A stretch of 7,529 bases of DNA from Fimenecus sp045579305 (GCA_045579305.1 JAZNLY010000073.1:1-7529), one strand, 5' to 3'; positions 1-5,785 are shown, counted from the first letter of the stretch. Made by a program: numbers and translations. Notes: generated by a model from the sequence alone, not told the origin.

Positions 1-303
1 CCTTCAAAAGAATTTGCACTTTGCTGGTACCATTGTGAGCCTATTCAGATTGCTGCGAGCTTTGGCTCGTTGGGTATAATCGCGTTTGTGTATCAGTTTA
101 TTCGCAGAAATATGCTTATGTGGAAAAAGGCAACACTTTTCAATATGACGATTTTCTTGTCATATATAAGCCTTGAAATGATGTCCCTTGTAAACCCCGG
201 AATCCTTTGTCCCTTGCCCTATTTAATGCTTGTAACATTGTTTATGGTGATTGTTGAAAAATGTGATGACGGTGAATTTCAAGAGAAAATCCAAATTAAA
301 TAA
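1..303 (+). CDS. C-terminal fragment of a polytopic membrane protein, possibly O-antigen ligase/polymerase-like
   Basis: The reading frame is open from the first base and stops at TAA 301-303, giving the last 100 residues of a protein whose start lies outside the window. Three hydrophobic stretches are visible, at about residues 15-35, 43-63 and 66-87, separated by short charged loops (for example RRN and WKK), followed by a short hydrophilic tail ending EKIQIK. The segment HCEPIQIAASFGSLGIIAF resembles the 'HN..(L/I)Q..AS.G..G(L/I).AY' block seen near the end of O-antigen ligase/Wzy-type polymerases, which handle lipid-linked glycans at the outer face of the membrane. That family assignment comes from memory of the pattern and is tentative; membrane location is better supported. 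A TTG at 70 could be read as a start, but the frame continues upstream through plausible coding sequence, so I treat the gene as 5'-truncated. A weak terminator follows at 322-351. Confidence 0.6.
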   Translation, partial: PSKEFALCWYHCEPIQIAASFGSLGIIAFVYQFIRRNMLMWKKATLFNMTIFLSYISLEMMSLVNPGILCPLPYLMLVTLFMVIVEKCDDGEFQEKIQIK

Positions 304-321
304 TATAATTTTAAAAGATTT

Positions 322-351
322 AAAAAAGGCTTGACATTCAAGTCTTTTTTT
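322..351 (+). terminator. Weak intrinsic terminator after the membrane-protein gene
   Basis: The arm AAAAAAGGCTTGA (322-334) pairs with TCAAGTCTTTTTT (338-350) around a CAT loop, with one G-U wobble, and the 3' arm runs into seven Ts. The A-tract on the left means it could also act on the other strand. Only about seven pairs are in the non-A/T-tract part of the stem, so efficiency is uncertain. The hairpin contains the -35 box of the downstream promoter. Confidence 0.6.
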
Positions 352-359
352 GATAAAAT
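331..359 (+). promoter_or_regulatory. Sigma-A-type promoter of the rpsF-ssb-rpsR operon
   Basis: A perfect TTGACA (-35, 331-336) is followed after 17 bp by TAAAAT (-10, 354-359, five of six consensus bases). A TG at 351-352 adds an extended -10 element. Transcription should start near 366, giving a leader of about 80 nt. Such a near-consensus promoter fits a ribosomal-protein operon. Confidence 0.8.
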
Positions 360-365
360 TCATAT

Positions 366-447
366 TTGCTATGGATAATTTTGTTTAAATCCATATCCTT
401 CCTCTCACGAGAGGTGAGGGGCAAAGTCCACAAGGAGGTGTAAAAGA
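366..447 (+). promoter_or_regulatory. rpsF 5' leader with two hairpins, possible autoregulatory site
   Basis: The predicted leader contains two tandem hairpins. The first pairs TATGGAT (370-376) with ATCCATA (389-395). The second pairs CCTTCCTCT (397-405) with AGAGG-T-GAGG (410-419) around a CACG loop, with one bulged T. No U-tract follows, so these are not terminators. The left arm of the second hairpin (397-401) can alternatively pair with the GGAGG of the rpsF ribosome binding site (434-438). Known S6:S18-binding leaders occur upstream of rpsF in many bacteria, but the CCG trinucleotide I associate with that motif is absent here, so membership is unproven. Confidence 0.4.
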
Positions 448-726
448 ATGTCAAAATACGAGACAGTTATGGTTTTCTCACTCAAAAAGGGTGAAGAAGC
501 TGCAAAAGAGCTTATGGAAAAATTCAAGGCTCTTATGGAATCAAACGGCACTCTTGAAAGCGTTGATGAATGGGGCAAGAGAAGACTTGCTTACCTTATC
601 AATGACGAGGCTGAAGGTTACTATGTTCTCTTCAACTATGAAGCAGAAGCAGGTTTCCCAGCAGAGCTTGACCGTGTTGCAAAAATCACTGACGGTGTTC
701 TCAGAACATTAATCGTTAAGAAGTAA
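448..726 (+). CDS. rpsF: 30S ribosomal protein S6
   Basis: This 92-residue protein has the usual bacterial S6 length and pattern. It opens MSKYETVMVF (first beta strand), has the hallmark W-GKR-LAY block at residues 42-49 (EWGKRRLAYLI), a Gly-Tyr-Tyr strand at 57-59, and the C-terminal helix/strand RVAKITDGVLRTLIV at 76-90. S6 binds S18 and the central domain of 16S rRNA in the platform of the small subunit. The start is set by AAGGAGGTG at 432-440, eight bases before the ATG. It is the first gene of an operon with ssb (16-nt gap) and rpsR, the order widely conserved in Firmicutes. The strong upstream promoter and a structured leader suggest high expression, perhaps with feedback by the S6-S18 complex. 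Confidence 0.97.
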   Translation: MSKYETVMVFSLKKGEEAAKELMEKFKALMESNGTLESVDEWGKRRLAYLINDEAEGYYVLFNYEAEAGFPAELDRVAKITDGVLRTLIVKK

Positions 727-742
727 TCGGAGGTAAAGAATT

Positions 743-1207
743 ATGTTAAATAGCGTAATCATTATGGGCAGACTCACTGCAGACCCCGAGCTTCGTACAA
801 CAACTAACGGGTTATCCGTTACTTCATTCACAGTTGCTGTTGACCGTAACTACAAGACTGGTGACGAAAGACAGACAGACTTTATCAGCGTTGTGGCATG
901 GCGTGGCACAGCAGATTTTGTAACTAGATTTTTCAAAAAGGGACAAATGATTGCTGTTCAGGGTTCACTTCAGGTTCGCAACTATGAAGACAAGAACGGT
1001 AACAAGCGCACAGCTTATGACGTTATTGCTGATAACGTATCTTTCTGTGGCAGCAAGAGTGAAGGTAACAGCTTCGGAGCACCAAGACAGGATTCAGCAC
1101 CTGCTGTTTCTTACCAGAGTGCAGATGCAGGCAGTTTCTCAGTTTTACCCGATGACAACCAAGGATTCCCATTCGGCGCAGATGATGACGAGGGACTCCC
1201 ATTCTAA
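743..1207 (+). CDS. ssb: Single-stranded DNA-binding protein SSB
   Basis: This 154-residue protein has an N-terminal OB-fold (about residues 1-105) beginning MLNSVIIMGRLTADPELR, with the typical FTVAVDR strand at 29-35, DFISVVAWRGTADFV around Trp53, and the KKGQMIAVQGSLQVRNY block at 65-81. A flexible Ser/Gly/Ala-rich linker follows (about 106-135). The protein ends in an acidic tip DDDEGLPF, the form of the SSB C-terminal peptide that docks replication and repair partners. SSB coats ssDNA as an oligomer during replication, recombination and repair. The start follows GGAGGT at 729-734. A near-duplicate of the acidic tip (DDNQGFPF, residues 137-144) lies just before the terminal one, which is unusual. 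Its place between rpsF and rpsR is the classic Firmicute arrangement. Confidence 0.97.
   Translation: MLNSVIIMGRLTADPELRTTTNGLSVTSFTVAVDRNYKTGDERQTDFISVVAWRGTADFVTRFFKKGQMIAVQGSLQVRNYEDKNGNKRTAYDVIADNVSFCGSKSEGNSFGAPRQDSAPAVSYQSADAGSFSVLPDDNQGFPFGADDDEGLPF
1151..1204 (+). repeat. Tandem duplication encoding two SSB C-terminal tips
   Basis: Two 24-nt units, at 1151-1174 and 1181-1204, match at 19 of 24 positions and are separated by ggcgca, giving a 30-nt period. They encode DDNQGFPF and DDDEGLPF. The second is at the true C-terminus. An in-frame duplication followed by drift is the simple explanation, but convergence of low-complexity acidic sequence is possible. Confidence 0.6.
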
Positions 1208-1229
1208 GAAGTAATAGGAGGAAACTATA

Positions 1230-1472
1230 ATGGCATACGATAAGAATGCAAGACCTAACAGAAAAGGTCGTAAAAAAGTTTGTGCATTTTGTGTAGAAAA
1301 AATCGAAAAGATTGACTATAAAGATACAGCAAAGCTTCGTCGTTACACATCAGACAGAGCGAAGATTCTTCCTCGCCGTGTAACAGGTACTTGTGCATAT
1401 CACCAGAGAGAGCTTACAACAGCTATCAAAAGAGCTCGTCAGATTGCTCTCATGCCTTACACAAACGACTAA
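1230..1472 (+). CDS. rpsR: 30S ribosomal protein S18, zinc-ligand (C+) form
   Basis: This 80-residue protein carries the S18 core: IDYKDTAKLRRYTSDRAKILPRR (about 28-50) and the near-invariant TGTCAYHQRELTTAIKRARQIALMPY (52-77). S18 partners S6 on the 16S platform. Four potential zinc ligands are present, Cys18, Cys21, Cys55 and His58 (CAFC and CAYH). In forms such as E. coli S18 the second pair and one of the first are missing, so this is the C+ type. The start follows AGGAGG at 1216-1221, 22 nt after the ssb stop. It is the last gene of the operon: rplI and dnaB, which follow in some genomes, are absent, and a strong terminator begins two bases after the stop. Confidence 0.97.
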   Translation: MAYDKNARPNRKGRKKVCAFCVEKIEKIDYKDTAKLRRYTSDRAKILPRRVTGTCAYHQRELTTAIKRARQIALMPYTND

Positions 1473-1473
1473 T

Positions 1474-1514
1474 AAAAAAATTAAGCCACTCTAAAGAGTG
1501 GCTTTTTTGTTTTT
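1474..1514. terminator. Strong bidirectional intrinsic terminator between convergent genes
   Basis: AAGCCACTC (1483-1491) pairs perfectly with GAGTGGCTT (1496-1504) around a TAAA loop. A run of seven As (1474-1480) precedes it and six Ts (1503-1508) plus further Ts follow. It therefore can end the rpsF-ssb-rpsR transcript on the plus strand and the radical SAM transcript on the minus strand, whose stop codon is at 1520-1522. Confidence 0.92.
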
Positions 1515-1519
1515 GTATT

Positions 1520-2980
1520 TTAATTTTTATGAGCATTACAGGTTGAGCAATCTCCTGTGCAACCACCAAACTGGGCTTTGCCCTCGTCAGTATCACGATA
1601 ATACTGTGTGTGAGTTTCTCTGTGCTTTGTGTTGTTCCAGATTTCCTCAGCAACCGGAGCCCAATCCTTTGCATATTCGTCACATTTACTACAAAGCTCG
1701 TCGGCAGTCTCCTGACGTTGCAAGTCAGATGACTTTGCACCTGTCTGTTTGATAATTTCACGAAGTTTTTCAGGATTTTCAAGCATAGGACAAGGACGAA
1801 GATGATTGTCATTAAATGGCTGGTTTTTATAGTATGTCATAAACAGAGGACGCTGTAATGCCTCCAAAAGTGTGTGAGTACGGATGTTTGAGTCAGAGAA
1901 GTGAATGAAAACACAAGGCTCAATATCACCTGCAGAGTTGATGTGAAAATAATTTCGCCCACCTGCGATACAACCGCCAACATATTCACCGTCATTCTGG
2001 AAGTCCATAATGAAAATTGGCCTGCCTGATTTTCCGTTACGCATTTTTTTGTTCCAGAAATAAAGTTCTTTTCTCTGCTCAGGAGTAGGAATAAGTTCTT
2101 TATCTGCACCATGACCGACAGGCATATAGTTGAAGTTGAGCATATATTTTGCACCTTTACCGATAACAAAATCAATAAACTCGTCACTTGTAACAGTAGG
2201 GAGATTTTTTCTTGTGTAGCATACAGAAACGCCAAAAAGACACTTGTTCTTTTTAAGTAAATCCATAGCCTTGAGTGTTGTCTGGTATGCACCTTCACCA
2301 CGACGCCAGTCATTTGACTCCTGGTCACCCTCGAGGCTTAATGCAAGAGAGATATTTCCAAGACGATTCATCTCGTCACAGAAAGCCTGGTCAACAAGAG
2401 TGGCGTTTGTAAAAATAAGGAAAATGCAATCCTTATTATTTTCACAAATCTGAAGCACTTCCTTTTTCTTGATTAAAGGTTCGCCACCTGTGAGCCAGTA
2501 GAAGTGACATCCTAATTCTTTACCCTGAGATACAATGCTTTGCATTTCTTCGAGAGAAAGATTCTGTTTGTGACCATATTCAGCAGCCCAACAGCCCTTA
2601 CAGTTAAGGTTACATGCACTTGTAGGGTCAAAAAGAATATTGAATGGAATATTGCACTTGTACTTTTCACGATTTTCACGGACAGCCTTTGTGCCATAAA
2701 GACCTGCGTCAATACCAAATGAAAGAAGCATCTGCTTTACAACATTTCTGTCAACATCGTTAATGATGCTCATGGCAAACTGAGTCCATACATTGTCTTT
2801 ATCACGAGCAACTTCCTGAAACTTTTTGAAATTCTCAGGAGGGAAAATCTTGTTGAAGATTGGCTCAATTTTCTCTGACAGTTTTACAATATTAGCTTGT
2901 GGGTCTTTGTCAACATATCTGAGCAAACGGTCAAGGGCGATACCTAAACCGGCCTTCTGCATCTTGTAAACTAACTTCAT
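1520..2980 (-). CDS. Radical SAM enzyme with SPASM-like cysteine-rich C-terminus, substrate unknown
   Basis: The preferred start (ATG at 2980-2978) gives 486 residues. It is chosen because AAAGGAAG lies just upstream, while the in-frame ATG five codons earlier (2995-2993) has no ribosome binding site. Residues 1-110 are a helical N-terminal region. The radical SAM core follows, with the [4Fe-4S] ligands in SACNLNCKGCW (Cys123, Cys127, Cys130), the SAM-binding LTGGEP (163-168), and a SLEGD strand near 216-219. The C-terminal part has Cys337-x13-Gly-x4-Cys356, as at the start of a SPASM/twitch domain, then Cys397, Cys430-x2-Cys433, and a terminal Cys474-x3-Cys478-x2-Cys481. These probably bind auxiliary Fe-S clusters. 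SPASM enzymes commonly modify peptides or proteins, but other roles are known, and I cannot name the substrate. The gene stands alone, convergent with rpsR and divergent from the M16 pair. Confidence 0.88.
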   Translation of the reverse strand: MKLVYKMQKAGLGIALDRLLRYVDKDPQANIVKLSEKIEPIFNKIFPPENFKKFQEVARDKDNVWTQFAMSIINDVDRNVVKQMLLSFGIDAGLYGTKAVRENREKYKCNIPFNILFDPTSACNLNCKGCWAAEYGHKQNLSLEEMQSIVSQGKELGCHFYWLTGGEPLIKKKEVLQICENNKDCIFLIFTNATLVDQAFCDEMNRLGNISLALSLEGDQESNDWRRGEGAYQTTLKAMDLLKKNKCLFGVSVCYTRKNLPTVTSDEFIDFVIGKGAKYMLNFNYMPVGHGADKELIPTPEQRKELYFWNKKMRNGKSGRPIFIMDFQNDGEYVGGCIAGGRNYFHINSAGDIEPCVFIHFSDSNIRTHTLLEALQRPLFMTYYKNQPFNDNHLRPCPMLENPEKLREIIKQTGAKSSDLQRQETADELCSKCDEYAKDWAPVAEEIWNNTKHRETHTQYYRDTDEGKAQFGGCTGDCSTCNAHKN

Positions 2981-2984
2981 AATG

Positions 2985-2992
2985 CTTCCTTT
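2985..2992 (-). promoter_or_regulatory. Ribosome binding site deciding the radical SAM start
   Basis: On the minus strand AAAGGAAG ends four bases before the ATG at 2980-2978. It lies downstream of the alternative ATG at 2995-2993, which itself has only AT-rich sequence before it. This supports the shorter 486-residue protein. Confidence 0.65.
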
Positions 2993-3025
2993 CATTAAAT
3001 TCTATCAAAATTCGATACTCATTTT

Positions 3026-3054
3026 ATTTTATTGCAAAATGACGATAAAGTCAA
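3026..3054 (-). promoter_or_regulatory. Promoter of the radical SAM gene
   Basis: Read on the minus strand, TTGACT (3054-3049) is followed after 17 bp by TAAAAT (3031-3026), five of six consensus bases in each box. Transcription should begin near 3019, leaving a leader of about 40 nt before the ATG at 2980. Confidence 0.7.
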
Positions 3055-3090
3055 TGGTTTGAAACTCTTTTATTTAAATTATTTTGCCTA

Positions 3091-3125
3091 TGTTTATTTT
3101 GCTCTGAAAACGGGCAGAATAAACA
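3091..3125. repeat. Imperfect 14-bp-arm dyad between divergent promoters
   Basis: TGTTTATTTTGCTC (3091-3104) and GGGCAGAATAAACA (3112-3125) are inverted repeats around a 7-base centre. Twelve of 14 positions match as DNA, and the other two would be G-U pairs in RNA. No T-run follows on either strand, so it is not a standard terminator. It lies about 36-39 bp from the -35 region of each flanking divergent promoter, and by these promoter predictions it is not transcribed. A regulator binding site is possible; the protein is unknown. Confidence 0.6.
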
Positions 3126-3164
3126 GAAAACCTAATAAAATAGTGTCCAAAACAAAGAAAATAG

Positions 3165-3193
3165 TAGCAAAAATCGGTAAAATATGGTATACT
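3165..3193 (+). promoter_or_regulatory. Promoter of the ymfF-ymfH-lgt-folD operon
   Basis: TATACT (3188-3193) is a good -10 box and is preceded by TG at 3185-3186, making an extended -10 element. The -35 position at 17 bp spacing (3165-3170, TAGCAA) is poor, three of six. Transcription would start near 3200. This excludes the in-frame ATG at 3184 as a start codon, because it lies within the promoter. Confidence 0.65.
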
Positions 3194-3210
3194 TAAATTT
3201 AATACTGAAC

Positions 3211-3219
3211 AAAGGTGAT
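3211..3219 (+). promoter_or_regulatory. Ribosome binding site deciding the ymfF-like start
   Basis: AAAGGTGAT, complementary to the 16S rRNA 3' end, lies six bases before the ATG at 3226. No comparable site precedes the in-frame ATG at 3184. Confidence 0.75.
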
Positions 3220-3225
3220 GTAAAG

Positions 3226-4503
3226 ATGAACAATTCTTACATTGAAATTGCAAAAGGAATAAAACTTCTTTGTGTAAATAACAATAAATTCAAGACAAAT
3301 TGTGTAATGGTAGATTTTTATCTCCCTATCAGCGGATATCTTGCTGCTCAGAATGTGCTGACTTCCCTTATGGGACACACATCTTATAAATATAACACTT
3401 TCAAGGCATTTAACAGCAAGGTGGAAAGCCTTTATGGTGCAGATTTTGAAACAGCTATTGCCACAATAGGTGAAAAGGTCAGAATCAGATTTTCTGCAGA
3501 AGTGCCGGACGACAGATTTTCATTTGACGGCAAATCAATTATAAAGGAAACTGTGGAATTTCTTGTTGATATTATCAGAAATCCTCATTGTGAAAACGGT
3601 GAATTTGATAAGGCTGCCACAGAGAGAGAAGTTCGATTTACTCTCGAGAATATTGAAGCAGAAAAGAATGATAAACGCTCTTATGCAGTGTCACGACTTC
3701 GTCAGCTTATGTGTCAGGGTGAACCTTATGGAATCGACCGTGAAAAGCTTGAAGAAGATGTAAGGAATCTTGATGGTAAAAAGCTTTATCAGGCATATAA
3801 GGATATGCTTGAAACATCTACAATTATTATTACTGCTTGCGGAAATCTTGACAAAGAAATGCTCGGAAATATATTTTCCGATTTTGCAGAATCAATTCCT
3901 GAAAGAAATCCTTTGAAACTTGAAACAGTTTTTATAACCAAAGCAGACGAAATCCGATATTTTAAGGATGAAATGGATGTTAATCAGGCAAAGCTTGTAA
4001 TCGGACTTCGTACAGGTATGAAAAATGAAAATGACAGTTATTTCCCATTCCGGGTTATGACAGATATTTTTGGTGGCGGACCATATTCACGACTTTTTCT
4101 TAATGTCCGTGAAAAAATGAGTCTTTGCTATTATTGTGGTGCGAGACTTCTTCGCGAAAAGGGAATAATCTTTATCCAGAGCGGTATTGAAGAAGAAAAT
4201 TATAAAAAAGCTTTAAATGAAATTCTTAATCAGCTTGATATTATGAAAAAAGGTGAATTTACCAAAGAGGATTTTGATTCCTCTATAAAAGCACTTTCAG
4301 ATGCGTTTAAAGGTGTTGAGGATTCACCTGTTGCAGTTTGCTCTTTTTATAGCTCACAGGTATTTGACGATGAGCTTATAAATGGTAAAGACTTTGCTGA
4401 AAAAATTTCTCAGGTAACACGAGAACAAGTAACAGAATGTGCAAAGAAAGTCAGTGTTGACTCTGTATATTTACTTGCAGGGGAGAGTGATAACAATGAG
4501 TAA
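3226..4503 (+). CDS. ymfF: M16-family peptidase-like protein, YmfF type, lacking the zinc motif
   Basis: The chosen start gives 425 residues, the same length as the next gene product. The overall form is two M16 half-domains. The N-terminal half has no HxxEH: where the motif should fall the sequence reads LTSLMGHTS (about 45-53), so it should not bind catalytic zinc itself. The C-terminal half keeps the glycine-rich/arginine-tyrosine block FGGGPYSRLFLNVREKMSLCYY (about 282-303), which in M16 enzymes contacts substrate. This is the pattern of the non-catalytic partner in heterodimeric M16 peptidases. In Bacillus the equivalent pair YmfF/YmfH (also written YfmF/YfmH) has been linked genetically to 5-aminopentanol modification of EF-P; the biochemical role is not settled. 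The stop overlaps the start of the catalytic partner by 8 bp, implying coupled, equimolar synthesis. Family assignment is firm; the YmfF name rests on the pairing and the missing motif. Confidence 0.85.
   Translation: MNNSYIEIAKGIKLLCVNNNKFKTNCVMVDFYLPISGYLAAQNVLTSLMGHTSYKYNTFKAFNSKVESLYGADFETAIATIGEKVRIRFSAEVPDDRFSFDGKSIIKETVEFLVDIIRNPHCENGEFDKAATEREVRFTLENIEAEKNDKRSYAVSRLRQLMCQGEPYGIDREKLEEDVRNLDGKKLYQAYKDMLETSTIIITACGNLDKEMLGNIFSDFAESIPERNPLKLETVFITKADEIRYFKDEMDVNQAKLVIGLRTGMKNENDSYFPFRVMTDIFGGGPYSRLFLNVREKMSLCYYCGARLLREKGIIFIQSGIEEENYKKALNEILNQLDIMKKGEFTKEDFDSSIKALSDAFKGVEDSPVAVCSFYSSQVFDDELINGKDFAEKISQVTREQVTECAKKVSVDSVYLLAGESDNNE
4479..4485 (+). promoter_or_regulatory. Ribosome binding site deciding the ymfH-like start
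   Basis: AGGGGAG lies inside the end of the upstream gene, ten bases before ATG 4496. The in-frame ATG at 4439 is deep within the upstream gene and has no such site, so the start at 4496 and its 8-bp ATGAGTAA overlap are preferred. Confidence 0.7.
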
Positions 4504-5773
4504 TATTAAAGAAATCAGAAATGAGTTGCTCAAGGATAGTTATTATGAGATTGACCACTCATCAGGTGTTAAAATCTTTGTTTATCCTAAAGAAAACTAT
4601 TCATCATCCTATGCTATTTTCGGAACTAAATATGGTTCAATTGACACTTGTTTTAAAGTTGAAGGCCAGGAGAATTTTACAGAAGTACCTGAGGGTATCG
4701 CCCACTTTTTAGAGCATAAGCTTTTTGAAAGTGAAGAGCTTGATGCCTTTGCAAGATATGCAAAGACAGGTGCATCTGCAAACGCTTATACATCTTTCGA
4801 CAAGACCTGCTATCTTTTCTCTTGTACGGACAATTTTGAAGAATCTCTTGAAATTCTTTTTGACTTTGTTCAGAATCCGTATTTTACAGAGCAAACTGTA
4901 CAGAAGGAACAGGGTATTATCGGTCAGGAAATCAGAATGTATGAGGATGAACCCGGTTGGGAATCTCTTTTTGTACTTCTTCGGGCAATGTATCATAATC
5001 ATCCTGTAAGAATTGATATTGCAGGTACAGTTGATTCAATCAGTCATATAACTGCGGATTTGCTTTATGAATGTTATAATACTTTCTATAATCCTGCAAA
5101 TATGGCGCTTGCTGTAGCAGGTAATGTAAGTGTAGAACAAGTGCTTAAAGTTGCAGACAAAATGCTCAGACCAAAAGAGTGTAAAGAAATCGAAAGAAAA
5201 TTTATGGACGAACCCGCAACAGTGGTTGAAAAAACAGCAGTTAAAAACTTAAGTGTTGCTATGCCTATTTTTGCAATTGGGTTTAAGGAAGATATCAAAA
5301 CACCTTGTCGCACACTCAAGGAATTGCTGGTAAGTAATCTTTTACTTGATATAATTGCGGGTAAAACATCTTCTCTTTATGAAAATCTTTTGAATAAAGG
5401 ACTTATAAACACAACCTTTGATACGGAGTATTTTGAGGGTTATGGTTATTCTGCGCATCTTTTCACAGGTGAAAGTCACGAGTATGAAAAAGTGAGAAAG
5501 CATATCAACGAAGAACTTACAAGAGTTATCCGAGATGGTGTAAATCAAGAAGATTTCGAAAGAATCAAGAAAAAACACTATGGTAATTTCATAATGAATT
5601 TCAATGATATTGATTCAATTTCCAATTCTCTTATCGGTGCATATTTCAATGGTGAAGGTCTTTTTGACCAGCTTCAGGTTCTTGAAAGCATCACTATTGA
5701 AGATGTGAATGAGCGAATAAGAAGTGCAATAAACATTGAAAACTCATCAATGTCCGTTATCAAACAGAAATAA
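4496..5773 (+). CDS. ymfH: M16-family zinc metallopeptidase, YmfH type, catalytic partner
   Basis: This 425-residue protein has the inverted zinc motif HFLEH at residues 70-74 (His70 and His74 as zinc ligands, Glu73 as general base) in the context EGIAHFLEHKLFE. The likely third ligand is Glu145 in IIGQEIRMYEDEPGW. The stretches GASANAYTSFDKTCYLF (about 92-108) and YNPANMALAVAGNV (198-211) are also typical of M16 N-terminal domains. The C-terminal half has GKTSSLYENLLNKGLI (about 289-303), where the arginine of the usual SRLF..(L/V)R block is absent. The neighbouring protein has that block but lacks zinc ligands, so the two probably form one active heterodimer, as in mitochondrial processing peptidase. 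No signal peptide is visible, so it is probably cytoplasmic. It sits 12 nt before lgt. Confidence 0.9.
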   Translation: MSNIKEIRNELLKDSYYEIDHSSGVKIFVYPKENYSSSYAIFGTKYGSIDTCFKVEGQENFTEVPEGIAHFLEHKLFESEELDAFARYAKTGASANAYTSFDKTCYLFSCTDNFEESLEILFDFVQNPYFTEQTVQKEQGIIGQEIRMYEDEPGWESLFVLLRAMYHNHPVRIDIAGTVDSISHITADLLYECYNTFYNPANMALAVAGNVSVEQVLKVADKMLRPKECKEIERKFMDEPATVVEKTAVKNLSVAMPIFAIGFKEDIKTPCRTLKELLVSNLLLDIIAGKTSSLYENLLNKGLINTTFDTEYFEGYGYSAHLFTGESHEYEKVRKHINEELTRVIRDGVNQEDFERIKKKHYGNFIMNFNDIDSISNSLIGAYFNGEGLFDQLQVLESITIEDVNERIRSAINIENSSMSVIKQK

Positions 5774-5785
5774 GGAGGTAATAGT

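Noticed and set aside
366..447. Confident call of the known S6:S18-binding leader
   Set aside because: No CCG occurs anywhere in 361-447, so the recognition element I would require is missing.
1837..2328. 163-codon minus-strand open frame, and other long open frames antisense or out of frame to known genes, for example 4709-5002, 6083-6397 and 6599-6943
   Set aside because: They lie wholly or almost wholly within well-supported genes, have no ribosome binding sites that I can see, and give low-complexity products without recognisable motifs.
2981..2995. In-frame ATG five codons upstream of the radical SAM start
   Set aside because: Its codons overlap the AAAGGAAG site that serves the ATG at 2980, and nothing like a ribosome binding site precedes it. 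The difference is only five residues, so this is a preference and not proof.
3091..3125. Intrinsic terminator in the divergent region
   Set aside because: The stem is long but is followed by GAAAACC on the plus strand and TAGGCAAAA on the minus strand, with no T-run, and both neighbouring genes read away from it.
3184..3225. Upstream in-frame ATG that would extend the YmfF-like protein by 14 residues
   Set aside because: This ATG lies inside the predicted extended -10 element (3185-3193) and has no ribosome binding site, while AAAGGTGAT precedes the ATG at 3226.
2996..3225. Possible RiPP precursor peptide between the radical SAM gene and the M16 pair
   Set aside because: The ATG-started frames I traced by eye on either strand stop within about eight codons and none has a ribosome binding site.
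4439..4495. Upstream in-frame ATG that would extend the YmfH-like protein by 19 residues
   Set aside because: It would overlap the upstream gene by 65 bp without a ribosome binding site; the ATG at 4496 has AGGGGAG ten bases before it.
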